Shown here: in pieces, positions 1 through 5,300 of the stretch
How the letters are laid out: each line of letters opens with the position of its first letter
How positions within the stretch are numbered: the first letter of the stretch is position 1
NCBI GenBank assembly: GCA_042408955.1
Contig: JBHOQQ010000118.1
Coordinates: 1-10,574 of the forward strand
Origin: CALGSZ01 sp042408955
GTDB taxonomy: Bacteria; Chloroflexota; Chloroflexia; Thermomicrobiales; UBA6265
Reading direction: 5' to 3'
DNA length: 10,574 nucleotides
Made by a program: the position numbers and the translations under genes
The notes under the pieces: generated by a model
What the model was told of the DNA's origin: nothing
What the model saw: the letters and a program-made list of their open reading frames with translations, nothing else
Database searches by the model: none

Positions 1-1296
1 AAGTTCTCCCTCGTGACGATGACCGGAGCCGGCAACGCGCGGTCATTTGCGGCAGCATTCTTTTTGCTCCGGCCCGAGGAGCTGCGCGAGCCGGAGCGGC
101 GCTTCACGCTGACTTCCAAGGAGATCGCCCTCCTCAACCCGAACACCCGCACCTGCCCGGTCTTCCGCACCGCCCGCGACGCGGAGATCACGAAGCGGAT
201 CTACCATGCGGCGCCGGTCCTGGTGCGGGAGGGGCCGCCGGAGGTCAACCCCTGGGGTGTTGCGCTTCGGCAAGGCCTATTCAACATGACAAGCGACTCC
301 CACCTCTTCCGGACGCGGGCGGAGCTGGAGCAGGCCGGCTACGTCCTCGGCGCGGACGGGCGCTTCCGCGGCCACGGCGAGGTCTGGCTGCCGCTCTATG
401 AAGCGAAGCTGATCCACCAGTTCGACCACCGCTTCGCCACCTACGAAGGCGGCCCGACGGAGGACCGGACGCGGGAGGTCACCCCCGCGGAGCACGCGGA
501 TCCGGCCTTCGTGCCGCTGCCGCGCTACTGGGTGGACGAGCGCGAGGTGGAGCGGGCAGTGGGCTGCCGCCGCGCCGAGCACCCCGGCTGGCTCCTGGGG
601 TTCCGCGACATCACGAACGCGACCAACGAGCGCACAGCGATCTTCTCACTCCTGCCGTGGGCGGGTGTGGGTCATACCGCTTCTCTCATTATCCTTAGAG
701 CAGCAAGCTCCCTGGTTGCTGCTGCGCTTGGCAACTTCAATTCGCTAGCGTTTGACTACGCTGTTCGTCAAAAGATGGGCGGGACACACCTCTCGTTCGG
801 TATCGTCAAACAGCTCCCCGTCCTGCCGCCGGAGACGTACACCCCGGCGCTGCTGGAAGAGATCGTGCCCCGCGTGCTGGAGCTGGTCTACACCGCCCAC
901 GACCTGGCGCCGTTCGCCGGCGCCTGCGGCTACGACGGCCCCCCCTTCCGCTGGGACGAGGAGCGGCGGGCGCAGCTCCGGGCGGAGCTGGACGGGATCT
1001 ACGCCCACCTCTACGGCCTAAGCCGGGAGGACTTCGCCTACATCCTCGACACCTTCCCGATTGTGCGCCGGAAGGACGAGGAGCGCTTCGGCGAGTACCG
1101 AACCAAGCGGCTGTGCCTGGCAGCCTACGACCGGTTCGCGGGGATCGCGGAGGAGGCGGGAGGCAAGAGTCGCCTCTCCTCGCGCGGGGGCCTCAAGCGC
1201 GTGCGGCGGCTCCCGGTGACCGGGGCAGCCCGCCTGTCCTCGCGCGCGGGCCTCAAGACTCGCGCTCACGCGGGTCAGCCGCCTGAAGGGGGCTGA
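1..1296 (+). CDS. Eco57I/PglX/DrmMI-type DNA adenine methyltransferase, C-terminal part (5' end outside window)
   Basis: The reading frame is open from base 1, so the gene starts upstream. The ATG at 19 and GTG at 13 are internal codons, not starts. The catalytic SAM and NPPY-type motifs are outside the window. What remains is the C-terminal target-recognition region of large class-I-like adenine methyltransferases, as seen in Eco57I-type restriction enzymes, BREX PglX and DISARM DrmMI. Diagnostic stretches are LLNPNTRTCPVFRTARDAEI, PLYEAKLIHQFDHRFATYEG, FRDITNATNERT, NSLAFDYAVRQKMGGTHLSF followed by QLPVLPP, and FAYILDTFPIVRRKDEERFG. The expected role is N6-adenine modification of host DNA, protecting it from the helicase/nuclease encoded downstream at 2373. 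Family similarity ends near YDRFAGIAEEA (about base 1158). The last ~40 residues are low-complexity RLSSRxGLK repeats encoded by intergenic-type repeat DNA. A local drop in GC occurs at about 660-780. The family call is confident; assignment to DISARM rather than a related system is inference. Confidence 0.85.
   Translation, partial: KFSLVTMTGAGNARSFAAAFFLLRPEELREPERRFTLTSKEIALLNPNTRTCPVFRTARDAEITKRIYHAAPVLVREGPPEVNPWGVALRQGLFNMTSDSHLFRTRAELEQAGYVLGADGRFRGHGEVWLPLYEAKLIHQFDHRFATYEGGPTEDRTREVTPAEHADPAFVPLPRYWVDEREVERAVGCRRAEHPGWLLGFRDITNATNERTAIFSLLPWAGVGHTASLIILRAASSLVAAALGNFNSLAFDYAVRQKMGGTHLSFGIVKQLPVLPPETYTPALLEEIVPRVLELVYTAHDLAPFAGACGYDGPPFRWDEERRAQLRAELDGIYAHLYGLSREDFAYILDTFPIVRRKDEERFGEYRTKRLCLAAYDRFAGIAEEAGGKSRLSSRGGLKRVRRLPVTGAARLSSRAGLKTRAHAGQPPEGG
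1208..1230. repeat. REP-like hairpin 1 (TGA loop, bulged stem)
   Basis: Inverted repeat GGCT-CCCGG / CCGGG-AGCC around a TGA loop at 1217-1219, with a two-base GC bulge at 1225-1226. It lies inside the methylase coding sequence, between the two copies of the 27-bp direct repeat. A bulged stem is common in REP and IS200-type hairpins. Confidence 0.45.
1277..1294. repeat. REP-like hairpin 2 (TGAA loop)
   Basis: AGCCGCC / GGGGGCT with loop TGAA at 1284-1287. Six of seven pairs form, with one G-G mismatch. It overlaps the methylase stop codon at 1294-1296 and is the equivalent of the hairpin at 1408-1425. Confidence 0.5.
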
Positions 1297-1407
1297 TGGA
1301 AGATGCCGGCCACGAACGATGCACTCCGCACCCGTCGCTGGCGGTGCGCGGGATGGTAGCGCGCGGGATGGGGTCGCGCGGGCCTCAAGACCGCGCTCAC
1401 GCGGATA

Positions 1408-1425
1408 AGCCTCCTTCAGGGGGCT
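1408..1425. repeat. REP-like hairpin 3 (TTCA loop)
   Basis: AGCCTCC / GGGGGCT with loop TTCA at 1415-1418. Seven pairs form, one of them T-G. It closes the third copy of the direct repeat. Confidence 0.55.
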
Positions 1426-1451
1426 ACGATGAGACAGAACCTGCGCCACCC

Positions 1452-1469
1452 AGCCGGCTTCAGCCGGCT
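1452..1469. repeat. REP-like hairpin 4 (perfect stem, TTCA loop)
   Basis: AGCCGGC / GCCGGCT is a perfect 7-bp stem around TTCA at 1459-1462. It also reads as a tandem duplication of CAGCCGGCTT (1451-1470). It lies 72 bp upstream of the Y1 transposase start, where REP-type recognition hairpins are usual. Confidence 0.65.
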
Positions 1470-1480
1470 TATTGGGCTGA

Positions 1481-1503
1481 GCGCGGGGGCTTCAGCCCCG
1501 CGC
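1481..1503. repeat. REP-like hairpin 5 (9-bp stem with bulged G, TTCA loop)
   Basis: GCGC-GGGGC / GCCCC-GCGC pairs around loop TTCA at 1491-1494, leaving one bulged G at 1485. GGGCTGA at 1474-1480 can also pair with TCAGCCC at 1492-1498 as an alternative fold. The stem plus bulge plus four-base loop matches the substrate style of TnpA(IS200) and REP-associated transposases. It ends 38 bp before the transposase start codon. Confidence 0.65.
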
Positions 1504-1541
1504 AATGGTGCGCGGGTGAGGCGTAAGGAGACGACCCGAGG

Positions 1542-1982
1542 ATGCCCTATTGGCGACTCTTCTATCACATCGTCTGGAGCACGCGCGGCCGTGAGCCGCT
1601 CCTCGATGAGGAGGATGAGCGGATCGTGGTGCGCTCGGTGCGGACGACGTTACCCTCCTTCAAGGCGATTCTGCATGCGGTCGGTGTCATGCCCGACAGC
1701 GTCCATGTTGCCGCTTCAATCCCGCCGAGCGTTGCCCTCAGCGAGGTCGTTGGGCGGATGAAGGGCGCATCGGCGCACGCGCTGAGCCATGCGCCACGAT
1801 CCCGTGTGACTCCCTTTGCCTGGCAAGGGGAGCACGGCGTGCTCTCGCTCGGCGAAGGTGCGCTGCCCGAGGTGGTCGCGTACGTGCGCAACCAGCGCGA
1901 GCATCATGCTGCCCAGCGGCTGGGGCCGTCGCTCGAACGCGTGGCGGAGCAGGCGGACGATGCCGCGGCCGGTGGCCGTTGA
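1542..1982 (+). CDS. Y1 (IS200/REP-associated-like) tyrosine transposase, HUH motif altered
   Basis: A 146-residue protein of the Y1 transposase family (PF01797 type), which is about the normal single-domain length. The N-terminus MPYWRLFYHIVWSTRGREPLL is typical. The candidate catalytic tyrosine is Y114 in YVRNQREHH, with Q118 four residues later as in TnpA and RAYT enzymes. KGASAHAL and FAWQGEHGVLSLGE are further family stretches. The metal-binding HUH motif, normally PDHVH or PNHVH, reads PDSVH here: S53 replaces the first histidine while H55 is kept. Strand transfer may therefore be impaired. The family normally nicks and joins single-stranded DNA at hairpins; candidate hairpins lie immediately upstream. 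AAGGAG at 1525-1530 is a possible ribosome binding site, with a long 11-base spacing. No TnpB-like partner is present, so a REP-associated or domesticated form is more likely than a complete IS605. It separates the methylase from the helicase gene. Confidence 0.8.
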   Translation: MPYWRLFYHIVWSTRGREPLLDEEDERIVVRSVRTTLPSFKAILHAVGVMPDSVHVAASIPPSVALSEVVGRMKGASAHALSHAPRSRVTPFAWQGEHGVLSLGEGALPEVVAYVRNQREHHAAQRLGPSLERVAEQADDAAAGGR

Positions 1983-2372
1983 CGCGACGCCGCGTTGGGG
2001 TAAGGGATGCGGAGGCCGCAGCTACCATTGGACGTATGCGTGCTGCTGGGGAAGGTCGCCGGCGATCATGGCGCTGGCAACGGCGGTGAGGAGATGCCTC
2101 GGAACGAACGCTCCCCGATAATCTTCAGATGCTCAAGGGGCCCGGTCTCAACGTCCTTTCGGGCACGCGACGCGCAGCGCGCTGGTCGCTCCGTACGCTG
2201 GGCCCGGAGGAGTATCGCCGTGGCGGGGCATGAGGAGCGTGTTCGGGTCACGAGATCGCTCCAAGCGAGCACGCCATGGTGCCGTGTCGATCGACGTGTC
2301 AAATGTGTCTATCGCATCCACACAGGTCGTTGAAGATGGATGATGACTGGCACGGTTTCAAGGAGGGGCCAC
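1983..2372. other. Gene-free interval upstream of the helicase
   Basis: About 390 bp with no convincing coding frame. The open frame at 2007-2333 is Arg/Ser-rich, lacks a ribosome binding site and resembles no family. Visible structure: a small hairpin TGCGG-AGG-CCGCA at 2008-2020, a 10-bp palindrome GTCGATCGAC at 2286-2295, and GTGTC three times at 2284, 2296 and 2305. The GTGTC group could be an operator for the helicase gene, but no clear -35/-10 pair was seen. Confidence 0.4.
2361..2366 (+). promoter_or_regulatory. Ribosome binding site fixing the helicase start at 2373
   Basis: AGGAGG lies six bases before ATG 2373, which starts MPFDVFALREK. The two earlier in-frame ATGs at 2340 and 2343 lie upstream of this site and have no comparable motif. 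Confidence 0.85.
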
Positions 2373-5300
2373 ATGCCGTTTGACGTCTTTGCGCTGCGCG
2401 AGAAGGTCGTCAGCGAATACCGTGACTACGTCGAGAGCTTCGTCAACATCCTCGACGAGCGGATCGAGGAATTCGTGCGCGACAGACTTCGCGAGGGTGA
2501 GTTGTGGCCCGACGCCGTCCTCCAGCTCAATCCGGCCTACGAGGAGGGCGCCCGCCTCACCGAGCTCGCTCATCGCGGCGTCATCGCCCGTGAGACCGCG
2601 CGGTTCTTCGGCGACAACCTCCTGCTCTACCGGCATCAGGAAGAGGCGCTGGCGATCGCCCAGCGCGGCGAGCCGTATGTCGTCAGCACCGGCACCGGCT
2701 CGGGCAAGAGCCTAACCTATCTCCTGCCGATCGTCGATCATGTCTTCCGCCACGAGCCCGCCGAGCCACGTGTCCGCGCCCTCATCGTCTACCCAATGAA
2801 TGCGCTCATCAATAGCCAGTTGGAGGCGCTTGAGCGCTACCGGCGAGACAACTGGCCGGATTGCCCCCTCCGCTTTGCCCGCTACACCGGCCAGGAGAAG
2901 GATGAGCAGCGTGAGGAGATCATTAACAACCCGCCACACATTCTCCTGACCAACTATGTCATGCTCGAATACCTGCTCGTGCGCTCGTACGAGCGCACCC
3001 TGGTTGACCAGATGACGCGCGCGCTGCGCTTCCTCGTGCTCGACGAGCTCCACGTCTACCGTGGCCGCCAGGGGGCAGATGTGGCCATGCTCGTGCGGCG
3101 CGTCCGCGAGCGCGCCAAGCAACACCTCCAGATCATCGGCACCAGCGCCACGATCGCCACGGGCGGTGGCCGGGACGAGCGCCGGCAGCGCATCGCCGAC
3201 GTCGGCTCGACGCTGTTTGGCGTCCCCATCGCTCCGGCGAACGTGATTGACGAGACGCTCCGCCGGGTCGCCGCGGTCCCGGTCCCGCGGCCAGGCACCG
3301 AGGTACGGAAGGCCGTGGAGCTGCCACCGCCAGAACCGGACTACGAGGCGGTGCGCCAGCATCCCCTCACAGCATGGGTGGAGGAAGCATTTGGCTTGGA
3401 GGTGGAAGACGGCCGGCTTGTTCGCCGTCCGCCCGTCACGTTTGCCGAGGGGCTCAAACGCCTCGGTGACGAGTCCGGATTGCCGGAAGCGCTGTGCCAG
3501 GAGCGCCTCAAAGCCACACTTGAGGCAGGCAACCAAGCTCGGCTCCCAACCACGGGCGAGCCCGTGTTCGCGTTCCGTCTGCATCAATTCCTTGCCTCCG
3601 GGAGCAGCGTCTTCGCCACGCTAGAAGATCCGAGCAAACGCGATCTCACAACCGATGGTCAGTACGCCCTCCCCGCCCGTGGTCAGGGGAACGGCGCCGC
3701 CAGCCGCGTTCTCTTTCCTCTCGCCTTCTGCCGGGACTGCGGCCAGGAGTACTACCTCGTATCTCGCCTCGATGAGGGCAGTGTGCCGAAGCTCATCCCC
3801 CGGTCCCCGCTGCTTGATGCACTCGGCGATGACACACCCGGCACTCCCGGCTTCCTCGTGCTCGACCCGCTCTCCCCTCGCCCAAGTCTGGGGGAAGGAG
3901 CGGGAGTGGGGACCGGGGACGGCCTGGAGGAGAGGGCCAACAACGGTCTCTGGTCCGGCGCCATCGAAGAGCTACCAGAGTTTTGGTTGGAGGAGCGGCG
4001 TGGTGAACTTCGCCCGAAGGGACAGTACGCCCCGCACGTCCCAGTGGAGGTCTGGGTGCGCCCGGACGGTACGCTTGTCACCGAGGAGTCGGAGGATGCA
4101 ATGCGCGGGTGGTTCCAGCCCCGTCCATTGATGCTGTGTCTCCGGTGCCGCGCGGCCTACGACCTGCGCGACAAGCGGGACTTCCGCAAGCTGGCGACCC
4201 TCAGCCAGACCGGCCGCTCGACGGCGACGACCATCATCACGAACGCTGCCATCTCCGGGCTGCGGGAGATGAACCCGGATGATCCGAGCGCGAACAAGCT
4301 GCTGAGTTTTACGGACAACCGGCAGGACGCGTCGCTGCAAGCCGGCCACCTGAATGACTTCGCGCAAGTCGCCCTTTTCCGCGGGGCGCTCGTGCGCGCC
4401 CTCGCCGCTGAGGGACCGCTCACGTTCTCCCGCATTGGCGCGGCGATCTTTACCGCGCTCGATCCCCGTCCTGAGGACTTCTTGAAAGATTCGGTCCGGC
4501 ATGGCCCCGGCTACCAGCGCGCCCGCGACGTGATGGTCGACCTCCTCACCTACCGCGCTTTTGAGGATCTCCGCCGGGGCTGGCACGTGGCGCAACCGAA
4601 TCTGGAACAGGTCGGGCTGCTCCGCATCAGCTATGATGGCCTCGACGATCTCGCTAAGGACGAGGCACTCTGGTCTGGCTCGCCCGTGCTCGCCGCCATC
4701 GGGCCGCAGCGGCGCCGGAGCGTTCTGGTTGCGCTGCTCAACCATCTCCGTAGCCTCCTCGCCATCGATGCGGAGTGTCTGACCGAGAGCCGCATCCGGG
4801 AGCTCACCGACCGGGCCAACGCCGCGCTGTGCCAACCCTGGTCGATCGACCGCACCGAGCGGCTGCGCCAGAGCATCATGGTCCGGCTCCCGGATATTCC
4901 TGCTTCCCCGGACGAAAAGGACCAGACCGTCGGCAGCAGTGCCCGCTCGCTGATCGGCCGCTACCTCCGCTCGCGCCATACGTGGGGATTCGAGCGGGGT
5001 GGCGACCTCTCTGTTCACGAGACCGAGCAGATCGTCCAAACAATCGTCGCCGCGCTGCGCGGCCATCTCCTAACCGTCGTCAAGCGCAATGGTCAAGACT
5101 TCGGCTTCCAACTCCGAGCTGATGCGCTTCGCTGGGAGCCGGGAGACGGCCGGCCCGCAGGGCTCGATCCCATCCGCGTACGTGCCGTCCACCAGCGGCG
5201 GACCGACCTCCTCTCGCAGAAACCGAATGCGTACTTCTGGCGACTCTACCAGGCGCCTGCTCGCCTTCTCGCTGGGATCGTCGGCGCCGAGCATACCGGC

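Larger units (their letters stand above)
1171..1430. repeat. Degenerate direct repeats overlapping the methylase 3' end
   Basis: A 27-bp unit at 1171-1197 recurs at 1231-1257 with two mismatches, a period of exactly 60 bp. A third, partly diverged copy begins near 1374. It shares GCGGGCCTCAAGA, CGCGCTCACGCGG and GGGGGCT with the second copy, over about 50 bp. Each of the last two copies ends in a small hairpin (1277-1294 and 1408-1425). The first two copies are translated in frame as RLSSRGGLK and RLSSRAGLK at the C-terminus of the methylase. The repeats lie just upstream of a Y1 transposase gene, which fits a REP-like array. This is sequence observation; the link to the transposase is inference. 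Confidence 0.75.

Noticed and set aside
1171..1257. 27-bp repeats at 60-bp period look like a CRISPR start
   Set aside because: Only two clean copies, with a third diverged one at irregular spacing; the repeats are translated in frame in the methylase, no cas genes are present, and small bulged hairpins fit REP-like DNA better.
1296..1526. 76-residue open frame starting at the methylase stop
   Set aside because: It consists of translated repeat and hairpin DNA, with no ribosome binding site of its own beyond the repeat sequence and no protein-like composition.
1542..1982. Complete IS200/IS605 element
   Set aside because: No TnpB-like gene and no clear hairpin of the same TTCA type downstream of the transposase, so element ends could not be defined.
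2007..2333. 108-residue open frame between transposase and helicase
   Set aside because: Arg/Ser-rich, no ribosome binding site, no recognisable motif; better explained as a chance frame in GC-rich DNA.
3972..5066. 364-residue antisense frame inside the helicase gene
   Set aside because: Lies wholly opposite conserved helicase-protein coding sequence. Long antisense frames are expected in GC-rich genes, and it shows no family motif.
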